This document shows positions 40,503 to 50,572 of a DNA stretch of 56,628 bases, piece by piece. Source of the stretch: Butyrivibrio sp. Lineage in GTDB: Bacteria; Bacillota; Clostridia; Lachnospirales; Lachnospiraceae. Location: the NCBI GenBank assembly GCA_017615275.1, contig JAGAAO010000018.1:1-56628 (forward strand). The letters are read 5' to 3'. Position numbers and translations under genes: made by a program. Positions within the stretch are counted from its first letter, which is position 1, and each line of letters starts with the position of its first letter. The notes below the pieces were generated by a model. It had not been told where the DNA came from and searched no databases. It was given only the letters and a program-made list of their open reading frames with translations.

Positions 40503-42266
40503 TTATTTTGTGTAAAGCCATATGGTATAGGGTGAGTTATCGTCTGTATACTTGCCTACAAGCTTGAGGTCGAGCTCGTTACTGTTGGAAATCTCTACTC
40601 GTGAGAAGATATATTTTCCGTTTAGCTGTGAAAAGGCATCAGTGTCAATAAGAAGCCTTTTGTCTTCGACTTCAAGAGTTCTTGCGGGATTCCAGATTCC
40701 GTAATCACTTCCTGAGAATATATAAGCCCTTGCGCCCCAGTCATCATAGTAGGACTGAGCTTCGGCAGACTCTGAAAGCGAGGGGGCTATAACCTTTCTA
40801 AAAGAGTCTTTGTAGGATTGATAGTAGTAGCTTAAACATCCGTCAAGCGTTGAGATGCCGTTGTAAGAAAGAACGGCGGGATGGAAGCCGTAGGCTACAC
40901 TGTACTCTCCTTTGTAATCTATATCTTTTTTTATGTCCTCGAAGAGATCCTTTGAGAAGAATTCGCCGTAGGACAATGTCTCTGACTTGGTTTTCTTGAG
41001 CGCCTGCCAGGTGTTTACATAGCATGTGTTGAAAAAGTCATTGTACAGAGACTGCGTTCCCATAACAGATAAGAGAATGAGAAGCGAGATTGCTGCAGGT
41101 GCGAAACTTAGAAGCCCTGCGAATTTCGCATTTTCGTTTTTTCTTTTATCCGCATAATCTGCGAGACGAATCATCGCGATCAAGCACTCTGTATACCAGA
41201 GTAATGGGTTAAAAAATATAGTTCTGTTAAATTGCCATCCCTTTAAGGGAGGAACTAACCTTTCAAATACAGTTCTTACGAACTCGCTGTTGTAGAGCCC
41301 GTAAATAACGCAATTTGCGACTATAAATAAGAAGATGAGATTGAAAGGATCTGTCACAAGCTTCTTATACTCTTTATTTCTGATGTGAAAGAAATTGATC
41401 AGTACAAAAGAAATCGCAAAGATCGGAAGTACGGCAATACGGTGAAGATCCTCACAGTGGAAGATATTGTTGACGAAAACGTTTAAGATGCTTTCACAAA
41501 TCTGAGCTGCTGAGAAATTCTCAATCACCATTGTGTCACGGATTGTAGGCTGTCCTGAAGCGAATATAAGCGCAAAAAGCCTGTATTCTATAAGAACGTA
41601 ACCTATACCGATCAGTATCATTGCAGTGAATATTCTTAAGTTTAACTTTTTTTCTTTTACCCAAAGATATATGAAGTAGACAAAGATATATCCCAAAATG
41701 AATGGACCGAAAAATGTAAAATAAGATAATGTGGGATATAAAAATGCCAACAAATAATATATCTTTTTGCCGTCGTTCTTGACTTTTCGCAGTATCCATA
41801 TGAGAAGCGGAAGTGAAGCAAAAGAGAACGAAAACGCCGGATAAAGCGGCAAGAGTCCGTAAATAAAGCTGAATAAAACAACAGCCCACTCATACTTTTC
41901 ATATTTATCTTTTAAGATATCTTTACACAGAAGGATTCCGGAAAAGAGAGCGATAAGTATTTTTATAAAATATCCCGCCACATAAGAAATAAAGTTAGGA
42001 AGTACCATGTACAGTAAGGAATAAGCGTAAAATTCCGAAAGTAGGAAATTCCTGTCTATTCCTCCCAGAAGTGGAATGGTCTTACCATGAGAAAAAAAGG
42101 CATTATTATCCTTCAGGAGCTTATAGTCTGTTATGTGAATGTCCAGATTGTCATGTACTCCGATGTAGGTATGTGATTCGCCTGCGATAATCACTGTGAT
42201 AAGCTGTATGAGCAATATACCCCCTATAATTGCCCAATACCAATTTCTTGAAAAACTTTTTTTCAT
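40503..42266 (-). CDS. Large polytopic membrane protein (DUF6044/YkoS-like), possible GT-C glycosyltransferase
   Basis: It has 587 residues from the ATG 42266 behind CGGAGT. The open frame continues 41 codons upstream, but that part is translation of a family B repeat and should not be included. About eleven to twelve hydrophobic segments fill residues 10-420, with an extracytoplasmic motif HTYIGVHDNLDIHITDYK after the first. A soluble C-terminal domain follows. The layout resembles GT-C membrane glycosyltransferases; the acidic residues of the first loop (DNLD) would be candidates for the active site. This is inference from shape. It is co-transcribed with the UbiA-type gene. Confidence 0.65.
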   Translation of the reverse strand: MKKSFSRNWYWAIIGGILLIQLITVIIAGESHTYIGVHDNLDIHITDYKLLKDNNAFFSHGKTIPLLGGIDRNFLLSEFYAYSLLYMVLPNFISYVAGYFIKILIALFSGILLCKDILKDKYEKYEWAVVLFSFIYGLLPLYPAFSFSFASLPLLIWILRKVKNDGKKIYYLLAFLYPTLSYFTFFGPFILGYIFVYFIYLWVKEKKLNLRIFTAMILIGIGYVLIEYRLFALIFASGQPTIRDTMVIENFSAAQICESILNVFVNNIFHCEDLHRIAVLPIFAISFVLINFFHIRNKEYKKLVTDPFNLIFLFIVANCVIYGLYNSEFVRTVFERLVPPLKGWQFNRTIFFNPLLWYTECLIAMIRLADYADKRKNENAKFAGLLSFAPAAISLLILLSVMGTQSLYNDFFNTCYVNTWQALKKTKSETLSYGEFFSKDLFEDIKKDIDYKGEYSVAYGFHPAVLSYNGISTLDGCLSYYYQSYKDSFRKVIAPSLSESAEAQSYYDDWGARAYIFSGSDYGIWNPARTLEVEDKRLLIDTDAFSQLNGKYIFSRVEISNSNELDLKLVGKYTDDNSPYTIWLYTK

Positions 42267-42292
42267 TATTACTCCGTGCATCATTATAAAGC

Positions 42293-42362
42293 AGTTCGCG
42301 CGCAAGCATCCCTGCGGAGCGCTTTTATTGATAGGAATTTTAAAGAAATTCCTCAATAAAAA
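42293..42362 (-). repeat. Family B intergenic repeat
   Basis: GCATCCCTGCGGAGCGCTTTT (42306 on) matches the module at 14551-14573. It is followed by a palindrome, TTTTATTGATAGGAATTT / AAATTCCTCAATAAAA, with one bulged base. It lies immediately upstream of the ribosome binding site of the membrane protein gene and extends its apparent reading frame. The rest of the gap to RNase J shows no gene. Confidence 0.6.
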
Positions 42363-42533
42363 AACAGAACATAAAAAAGTTGACATCAATGATGCCTCTT
42401 TTTCATATTCTGCTGCATATTACCATTTCTTTTCACATAGATCATGCATCCCACATATAAAAAGGGGATTACATGTTCTAATTAAAAGCATTAACCCTAT
42501 GGCTGATAAAAGCTGCAAATTCAACCAAACAGA

Positions 42534-44186
42534 TTATAGCATAACATTATTTATTAATACAAGGATAAATGGGCGTTGCATGGTTCTTTCCCATATACTT
42601 TTTTCAAGAGCTTTTTTTATCTGAACAGAAAATCTTTCATCGAAAACCCCCTGACTTATGAGTCTTGAAATTTCAAGGTACAAAACTTCTTCAGATTTTT
42701 CGATGAAGTCCTTTGATTTTTGCTCATCCCAGAAGCCTTTTGTGACAATGTTTGGAGGTGCAACCAGGCGCTTCGAGCGAACATCGATACATATGGATGC
42801 AATGACGATACCTTCTTTTGCAAGCTTTTTTCTCTCAGCCAAAACAGATCTGCCGACTTTGCCGATTCCGAGTCCGTCGATAAGTATTTCTTTTAATTTA
42901 ATGTGATCTGTCACTTTAGTTGCTTCATCGGATATTTCAAGAACATCACCGTTATTTATAAGGAAGATATTCTCTCTGGGGATGCCGATACTTTCTGCAA
43001 TATTGGCTGAAGCCTTTCTGTATCTGTATTCGCCGTGCGCGGGAATAACGTATTTGGGTGATGTGAGTGTGTAGATGAGTTTTAGCTCCTCTGAACATGC
43101 ATGTCCCGTCGCGTGCAGATCCTGAAAAACAATATTGGCACCCTGCTCCTCCAAGAGGTTCATAGTTTTGGAAAAAATGTGTTCACTTCCGTGTATTGCA
43201 ATCGAACTAAACAGGATAGTGTCACCGCGGCAGAGCTTAATATGCTCATGCATGCCTTCTGCGATCTCATTGAGACAGTTGATAGGTTCGCCGTGGTTTC
43301 CTGTGGTCAAAAAGATAAGATCTTCGTTGTTGTAATTTGAAATTTCCGAAACGTCAATAAGGACGCCTTCGAGAAGATTTAAGTAGTCAAGTTTCTTGGC
43401 AGCTTCAAAGATGCCTAGCATTGTTTCTCCAAGAAGGACTACTTTCTTTTTGTGCTTTTTCGCAAGCTTGATAATCTGCTGAACTCTGTCCATATTGGAA
43501 GCAAAAGTCGCGATAATAAGTCTGTTTTCCCTGTATTTGTTTATAAGATTGTCCAAAGACGTGCTTACTTCCGATTCGGAAGGAGAAGAGCCGTCTACAA
43601 GAGCGTTTGTGCTGTCTGCAAGAACTGCAAGAACGCCCTTTGAACCAAGTGCTGCAAGTCTTTTTAAGTCGATAGAATCGCCTGTTATCGGCGTGTAGTC
43701 AATCTTAAAGTCACCTGTGTGGATGATCATTCCCTGCGGAGTATATATGGCAAGCATGACCGCGTCAGGTATGCTATGATTAGCCTTGATAAATTCTATT
43801 CTGAAATCTCCGAGAATAAAGGAAGAACCCTGACGGATAACCTTGGTGCGGTATTTCTTAATCTTGTGTTCTTCGAGCTTTTTTTCAACAAGCGCGATTG
43901 TAAGAGGAGTACCGTACACAGGAACTGCAAGATTTTCTATTAAATAAGGTATGGCGCCGATATGATCCTCATGGCCGTGTGTAAGGACAATGCCCTTAAG
44001 TTTATCTTTATTCTTTATAATATAGCCGGTGTCCGGAATTGCTGTATCTACTCCGGGCATATTGTGAGGAGGAAAAGACGTTCCGCAGTCAACTATTATC
44101 ATGCTGCCACCGTATTCAATTACAAGCATGTTCATTCCAATCTTATCGAAACCGCCAAGTGGAATGATCTTTATGCTGTCTGACAT
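42534..44186 (-). CDS. rnj: Ribonuclease J
   Basis: Metallo-beta-lactamase/beta-CASP ribonuclease with 5'-3' exonuclease and endonuclease activity, central to mRNA decay and rRNA maturation in Firmicutes. It has 550 residues. The metal motif HGHEDHIG is near residue 72, followed by VHTGDFKID and, in the beta-CASP part, ATGHACSEEL and PAHGEYR. Length and motifs fit RNase J1/J2. GGAGGT lies at good distance from the ATG. It is divergent from the ACT-hom-ask unit. Confidence 0.94.
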   Translation of the reverse strand: MSDSIKIIPLGGFDKIGMNMLVIEYGGSMIIVDCGTSFPPHNMPGVDTAIPDTGYIIKNKDKLKGIVLTHGHEDHIGAIPYLIENLAVPVYGTPLTIALVEKKLEEHKIKKYRTKVIRQGSSFILGDFRIEFIKANHSIPDAVMLAIYTPQGMIIHTGDFKIDYTPITGDSIDLKRLAALGSKGVLAVLADSTNALVDGSSPSESEVSTSLDNLINKYRENRLIIATFASNMDRVQQIIKLAKKHKKKVVLLGETMLGIFEAAKKLDYLNLLEGVLIDVSEISNYNNEDLIFLTTGNHGEPINCLNEIAEGMHEHIKLCRGDTILFSSIAIHGSEHIFSKTMNLLEEQGANIVFQDLHATGHACSEELKLIYTLTSPKYVIPAHGEYRYRKASANIAESIGIPRENIFLINNGDVLEISDEATKVTDHIKLKEILIDGLGIGKVGRSVLAERKKLAKEGIVIASICIDVRSKRLVAPPNIVTKGFWDEQKSKDFIEKSEEVLYLEISRLISQGVFDERFSVQIKKALEKSIWERTMQRPFILVLINNVML

Positions 44187-44245
44187 GAATTTACCTCCGT
44201 GAGTTTTTATGCACTAATTACGCTTTATTCATTATGTATGTCAGC

Positions 44246-44274
44246 ATTATAACGTGATGGAATGGCGTCTGCAA
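44246..44274 (-). promoter_or_regulatory. Promoter of RNase J
   Basis: Minus-strand TTGCAG (44269-44274) and TATAAT (44246-44251) with a 17-bp spacer, about 60 bp before the start codon. Confidence 0.75.
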
Positions 44275-44342
44275 CCGCTTATCTTTGGCATGATTACCAA
44301 AGAGACGGGGGAAGGCGGAGTTTTTTTTATAAAAAATAATCA

Positions 44343-44371
44343 TTGTCCACTTTACTTTAGTATGCTAAACT
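44343..44371 (+). promoter_or_regulatory. Possible promoter of the ACT-hom-ask unit
   Basis: TTGTCC (44343-44348) and TAAACT (44366-44371) with a 17-bp spacer; both hexamers deviate from consensus. Confidence 0.4.
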
Positions 44372-44434
44372 CTTTACAGTGCACACAAATGTCCGTAGTA
44401 GGAAAACAAATTGAAATAAATGCGGAGGATAGGC

Positions 44435-44887
44435 ATGCAGGAAGATACAGGCTATTACGTTATCAGAAAACAAGCGGTTCCTGAGGTACTGCTTAAAGTT
44501 GTCGAGGCTAAGAAATTATTGGAGTCAGGCAAGGTTAAGACAGTAAACGAAGCGTCCGCAATGCTCGGGATAAGCCGCAGTTCATTTTATAAATACAAAG
44601 AGGATATATACGAATTCCATGACTCTCTTCAGGGGACAACATTCACTCTGACTTTCCAGATGAATGACGAAGTAGGTCTTTTGTCGTATGTACTTAATCT
44701 TATTGCGGATTTTGGGGCTAACATTTTGACTATACACCAGTCAATCCCACTTAACGGTGTGGCATCGATTTCCATTACAATTCAGGTGCTTGAAGCAACC
44801 AAGGATATTATGGAGATGATCTCTATTATGGAAGGCAAAGAAGGAATTCATAAGGTGCATATAACGGGTAGAAGTGCAACTTATTAA
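44435..44887 (+). CDS. pheB: ACT domain protein (PheB/UPF0735 family)
   Basis: It has 150 residues, starting at ATG 44435 behind GGAGG. Residues ~1-70 carry a helix-turn-helix-like segment (VNEASAMLGISRSSFYKYKE). Residues 75-145 form an ACT domain (FTLTFQMNDEVGLLSYVLNLI), usually an amino-acid sensor. In Firmicutes this family often precedes homoserine dehydrogenase, as here (20-bp gap), so a role in sensing or regulating the aspartate family is plausible. The name PheB is historical and does not prove chorismate mutase activity. Confidence 0.88.
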   Translation: MQEDTGYYVIRKQAVPEVLLKVVEAKKLLESGKVKTVNEASAMLGISRSSFYKYKEDIYEFHDSLQGTTFTLTFQMNDEVGLLSYVLNLIADFGANILTIHQSIPLNGVASISITIQVLEATKDIMEMISIMEGKEGIHKVHITGRSATY

Positions 44888-44907
44888 AATAAACATTGGA
44901 GGATGAG

Positions 44908-46116
44908 ATGGCAAAAGTAGCGGTTTTAGGATACGGAACAGTTGGAAGCGGAGTTGTTGAAGTTCTTGATACAAATGCGGCTGAAGTTGCAAAGAGCGCA
45001 GGCGAAGCGGTAGAAGTAAAGTACATTCTGGATCTCAGGGATTTCCCCGGCGATAAGCATGAGAAGCAGGTTGTACATGATTACGATATTATATTAAACG
45101 ACCCTGAAGTGGATGTTATCTGCGAGACTATGGGTGGTCTTGAACCCGCTTTTACATTTGAGAAAAAAGCGCTTGAAAGCGGAAAGAGCGTTTGTACATC
45201 AAATAAAGAGCTTGTTGCGGCACATGGCCCTGAGCTCGTTGAGATTGCAAAAAAGAACGGTGTAAGCTACCTCTTCGAAGCGAGTGTTGGCGGCGGTATT
45301 CCCGTTCTTAGAAGCATCAACGATTCTCTCAAGCATGAGAAGATCGATTCCATTACAGGTATTTTGAACGGCACAACAAACTACATCCTCACCAAGATGG
45401 ATAAAGAGGGAGTCGACTTTGCAACAGTTCTTAAGAAGGCACAGGACAAGGGCTATGCAGAGAGAAATCCCGAGGCAGATATCGAAGGTTATGACGCATG
45501 CCGTAAGATCGCTATTCTTTCAAGTCTTATGTGCGGCGAGCATGTAAATTACGAAGATATTTATACAGAAGGAATTACCAAGATCAGTATCGAGGATTTT
45601 GCTTATGCAAGCAGCCTTAACATGGCAATCAAGCTCCTTGGAATGTGCAAAAAGAATGAGAGCGGATTCTTTACAATCGTTGCTCCTTTCATGATTCCTT
45701 TGGAGAACCCGCTTGCAAACGTAAACGGTGTATTTAATGCCATCAACATTCATGGCAATATGCTCGGCGATGTTATGTTCTACGGTAAGGGCGCAGGAAA
45801 GTGCGCGACAGCAAGTGCTGTAGTTGCTGATGTTGTTGATATATTAAAGCACAAGGACAAGCACGTCGAAGTAAATATGAATTCCAAGAAGGCTGAGCTT
45901 ACTTCCAAGGACAACGCGGTTCGCAAGTTCTTCGTAAGACTTCCCGAGAGTGCCGAAGATCAGGCAAAAGAGCTCTTTGGAAATAACATTGATGTGATAA
46001 AGTGCGATGAAGTTCACGGCGAGTTTGCTTTTGTTTCGGATCTTATTTCTGAGAGAGATTTTGAAGAAAAGCTTGGAAAATTCGACAGCGTTAAAGGATA
46101 TATCAGACTTTATTGA
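44908..46116 (+). CDS. hom: Homoserine dehydrogenase
   Basis: NAD(P)-dependent reduction of aspartate semialdehyde to homoserine, leading to threonine and methionine. It has 402 residues from ATG 44908 (behind TTGGAGGATGAG). The motifs are VAVLGYGTVGSGVVEVL (Rossmann), TSNKELVAAHG, GGGIPVLRSI, GILNGTTNYILTKM and RNPEADIEGYDA. A short ACT-like domain occupies the last ~75 residues and probably mediates threonine feedback. It sits between the ACT gene and aspartate kinase. Confidence 0.95.
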   Translation: MAKVAVLGYGTVGSGVVEVLDTNAAEVAKSAGEAVEVKYILDLRDFPGDKHEKQVVHDYDIILNDPEVDVICETMGGLEPAFTFEKKALESGKSVCTSNKELVAAHGPELVEIAKKNGVSYLFEASVGGGIPVLRSINDSLKHEKIDSITGILNGTTNYILTKMDKEGVDFATVLKKAQDKGYAERNPEADIEGYDACRKIAILSSLMCGEHVNYEDIYTEGITKISIEDFAYASSLNMAIKLLGMCKKNESGFFTIVAPFMIPLENPLANVNGVFNAINIHGNMLGDVMFYGKGAGKCATASAVVADVVDILKHKDKHVEVNMNSKKAELTSKDNAVRKFFVRLPESAEDQAKELFGNNIDVIKCDEVHGEFAFVSDLISERDFEEKLGKFDSVKGYIRLY

Positions 46117-46150
46117 TAATAAAAAATATAGATAAAGAGGATTGATCATC

Positions 46151-47470
46151 ATGAAAAAAGTGGTTAAATTTGGCGGAAGTTCACTTGCGAGCGCAGAGCA
46201 GTTCAAGAAGGTCGGAGAAATAATTAAAGCAGATCCCGACCGCGTATATGTTGTTCCTTCTGCACCCGGAAAGAGAAACTCCAAAGATACCAAGGTAACT
46301 GATATGCTCTACAAGACATATGCTCTTGCAGAGGCAAAGAAAGATTTTTCCAAACAGCTTTCGGATATCAAAGCAAGATACGATGAGATCATCAAAGGTC
46401 TTAGCTTAAAGCTTGATCTTACAGATGAGTTCAAGACTATCGAGAAAAACTTCAAGGCTCTTGCAGGAAATGATTATGCTGCAAGCCGCGGTGAGTACTT
46501 GAACGGAATAATAATGGCGAACTATCTCGGATATGAGTTTATCGATTCGGCTACTGTTGTAGTATTTGATAAAAACGGTGAGTTCGACGGAGAGAAGACC
46601 AACAAGCTCATGGCAAAGAAGCTTGAGAAGACTCCTAAGGCAGTTATTCCCGGATTCTACGGCGCATATCCCGATGGAAGCATCAAGACATTCTCAAGAG
46701 GCGGTTCGGATATCACAGGTTCAATCGTATCAAGAGCTATCAAGGCAGATGTTTACGAGAACTGGACAGACGTATCGGGATTCCTTGTTGCAGATCCCAG
46801 GATCATCGACAGACCACCTCACATTGAGACAATCACATATACAGAGCTTCGAGAGCTTGCATATATGGGCGCTTCGGTTCTTCATGAGGACGCTATTTTC
46901 CCTGTAAGAAAAGAGGGAATACCGATCAACATCAGGAACACAAATAAGCCCGAGGATCCCGGAACATGGATTGTTGAGTCAACAGCAAAGAAGTCTAAAT
47001 TCGTTATCACCGGTATCGCCGGAAAGAAGGGATTCTGCTGCGTAAATATCTCAAAAGATCAGATGAATTCGGAAGTTGGATTTGTAAGAAAAGTACTTCA
47101 GGCTTTTGAAGATCAGAATATCTCGATCGAGCACGTACCTTCAGGAATTGATACCATGACGGTATTCGTTCAGCAGGATGAGTTTATTGAGAAGGAGCAG
47201 TCGGTAGTTTCAGAGATTCATAGACTTGCACATCCCGACATGCTTGAGATTGAATCAGATCTTGCCCTCATCGCAGTCGTTGGACGCGGAATGAAGTCCA
47301 CAAGAGGAACAGCCGGAAGAATATTCTCGGCACTTGCTCATGCAAGCGTAAATGTAAGAATGATCGACCAGGGTTCTTCTGAGCTAAACATCATCATAGG
47401 TGTTGAGACACGCGACTTTGAGAAGGCAATCCGTTCAATATATGATATTTTTGTAACTACTCAGTTTTAA
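46151..47470 (+). CDS. lysC: Aspartate kinase, monofunctional
   Basis: Phosphorylates aspartate, the entry step for lysine, threonine and methionine. It has 439 residues from ATG 46151. The kinase domain has VVKFGGSSLAS at the N-terminus, the SRGGSDITGS substrate loop near residue 185 and WTDVSGFLVADPR near 207. Two ACT domains fill residues ~300-439 (including VGRGMKSTRGTAGRIFSAL), expected for feedback inhibition. It is downstream of hom on the same strand and encodes DapA's upstream pathway. Its last 14 bp overlap the 3' end of a convergent gene. Confidence 0.94.
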   Translation: MKKVVKFGGSSLASAEQFKKVGEIIKADPDRVYVVPSAPGKRNSKDTKVTDMLYKTYALAEAKKDFSKQLSDIKARYDEIIKGLSLKLDLTDEFKTIEKNFKALAGNDYAASRGEYLNGIIMANYLGYEFIDSATVVVFDKNGEFDGEKTNKLMAKKLEKTPKAVIPGFYGAYPDGSIKTFSRGGSDITGSIVSRAIKADVYENWTDVSGFLVADPRIIDRPPHIETITYTELRELAYMGASVLHEDAIFPVRKEGIPINIRNTNKPEDPGTWIVESTAKKSKFVITGIAGKKGFCCVNISKDQMNSEVGFVRKVLQAFEDQNISIEHVPSGIDTMTVFVQQDEFIEKEQSVVSEIHRLAHPDMLEIESDLALIAVVGRGMKSTRGTAGRIFSALAHASVNVRMIDQGSSELNIIIGVETRDFEKAIRSIYDIFVTTQF

Positions 47471-48257
47471 TAAAATCAATGAATTGTTTGGCGGCATCGG
47501 TACGTTTGGAATTGGAAATGATTCCGATAACCGATGATTTGCCCGGATATAATCCGGCCTCTGTATAAGCTTTGGAATTATTTATGATTATTCCTACAGG
47601 GACCGGATTTTTCATTTCTTCTTTAGAAAGATTGGTATAAGTTCCGGTCTTGTCTGCATCTGCGCGCATAACGGCGTACTTATTGTTCTCGTCATATGTT
47701 CCCGAATTCAGATACTCCTGATATTCATCGGATGCAATGTATTCCATATATCCTTGATCCACATAAAGAACATTGTCGCCCATGTTTTGCAATTCCTCTG
47801 CGGAATAGACGGTTGAAAGATCGAGGAAAATATTCTGTCCCGCGTACTGGAAGAAATTGGTGTGATCTGCGGAAAGAACATCGAGTTCTGCTGCAGATAT
47901 GTTTGCCATTACCTTCTGGGAGGTGGCAACTGTCATTTCGTCTATGTTATTCATATCTATAACTGCATTGGTGTCGATGATGCAGTCGTTTTTTGTGGGA
48001 TCGATGCCCGCAAAAGCAATGAAGTCATCGGGTAAAGTCTCTTCAAGGGAAGTGGGGGTCGCATTGATCAGAACCGCACTGACGTAGACGGGATTTGTCA
48101 TTATAATATTTTTTACTGCGGAAATAATTGAAAATATCGCAAATGCCGCTACCAGCACGTGGAATTTGTAGTAGTACCAGAAATACTCCCATTTTGACTT
48201 GAAGTCTTTGTCTTTCATTTTTTCCTGTTGTTCTTTAACATCCTCACGAATGGACAT
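47457..48257 (-). CDS. Membrane-anchored protein of unknown function
   Basis: It has 266 residues from ATG 48257 behind GAGAGGTGAC. The N-terminus is highly charged, apparently helical (EDVKEQQEKMKDKDFKSKWEY), then a membrane helix near 32-55. The remainder is extracytoplasmic and resembles small periplasmic-binding-like proteins (VGIIINNSKAYTEAGLYPG, TDAAKQFIDFIK at the end), but I do not recognise a family with certainty. It is convergent with the aspartate kinase gene and overlaps its end by 14 bp. Confidence 0.7.
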   Translation of the reverse strand: MSIREDVKEQQEKMKDKDFKSKWEYFWYYYKFHVLVAAFAIFSIISAVKNIIMTNPVYVSAVLINATPTSLEETLPDDFIAFAGIDPTKNDCIIDTNAVIDMNNIDEMTVATSQKVMANISAAELDVLSADHTNFFQYAGQNIFLDLSTVYSAEELQNMGDNVLYVDQGYMEYIASDEYQEYLNSGTYDENNKYAVMRADADKTGTYTNLSKEEMKNPVPVGIIINNSKAYTEAGLYPGKSSVIGIISNSKRTDAAKQFIDFIKTE

Positions 48258-48397
48258 TTCGTCACCTCTCATTTTTTATATTAATAAAATAATGCTATTT
48301 TTTTTCAAAACATATATAATGATACTATGGTCTTGAACATTTTATAAATGATATAAACTTAAATCAAGTTTATGTCAATCTATTGATTAAAAAAAAC

Positions 48398-48426
48398 TTG
48401 AAAGAGTATTGGAAATAATATAAGAT
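48398..48426 (+). promoter_or_regulatory. Promoter of the DUF6106-like gene
   Basis: TTGAAA (48398-48403) and TAAGAT (48421-48426) with a 17-bp spacer. The predicted start near 48433 leaves a leader of about 40 nt to the ATG at 48476. Confidence 0.55.
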
Positions 48427-48475
48427 AGTCGATAAAATGGCAGGCAGCCAAGACTGTAGGAGGTATAATTCTGGC

Positions 48476-48991
48476 ATGGTCGGTAATGACAACAGTTATG
48501 TAGAATGTCTTGTAGCCAGTAAAGCGTCGCCGGTTATTGTTTTTCTCAAGTATTTATGCTTTGCTTTGGCTATATTTTTCTTGTGTTCAATCATCTTGGT
48601 TGGAACAGGTATCATTGGTATAATTTTCTTTATACCGGCAGCAGCCGGATACTATTTTGCAAAGCTCAATTCGAGCATCGAATTCGAATATCAGTATTGT
48701 GATAAGGAAATATCCATAGACAAAATTCTTGATAAGAGTTCACGTAAACATGTGGGAACTTATGAGGTTGAGAAGGTGACAATTTTGGCGCCTTCAGTTT
48801 CGCATAGGCTTTCGGAATACAACAATCAGACTTTTAAAGTGCTTGATTTTTCATCGAGAGACAAGAGCGTGCAGCCCGATCCTACATATACATTTATATA
48901 TGACGGCAAGCAGAAGATTGTGTTTGAGCCGAGCAGTGAACTTGTTGCTGCCGTTAAAACAGTCGCACCCAGAAAGGTTTTCAACGACTGA
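48476..48991 (+). CDS. Small membrane protein (DUF6106-like)
   Basis: It has 171 residues. The ATG at 48476 follows AGGAGG, although with 12-bp spacing; an ATG at 48437 in frame has no binding site and lies almost at the predicted transcript start. Two membrane helices span about 20-60 (FLKYLCFALAIFFLCSIILV and the next segment). A soluble C-terminal domain of ~110 residues ends in a conserved-looking EPSSELVAAVKTVAPRKV. Function is unknown. Confidence 0.75.
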   Translation: MVGNDNSYVECLVASKASPVIVFLKYLCFALAIFFLCSIILVGTGIIGIIFFIPAAAGYYFAKLNSSIEFEYQYCDKEISIDKILDKSSRKHVGTYEVEKVTILAPSVSHRLSEYNNQTFKVLDFSSRDKSVQPDPTYTFIYDGKQKIVFEPSSELVAAVKTVAPRKVFND

Positions 48992-49060
48992 TAAAGCGGC
49001 TTTTTGCCGTGTGTTACAGCTAATTTGGAGTGAGTTTTTTCGCCCCATGATCATAATTAA

Positions 49061-50545
<1,485 letters not shown>

Positions 50546-50572
50546 TAATTTCTCTTGAAGAGAGGGGATAGC

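Noticed and set aside
42267-42389. 41-codon N-terminal extension of the large membrane protein
   Set aside because: It is translation of a family B repeat and has no ribosome binding site; the ATG at 42266 has one.
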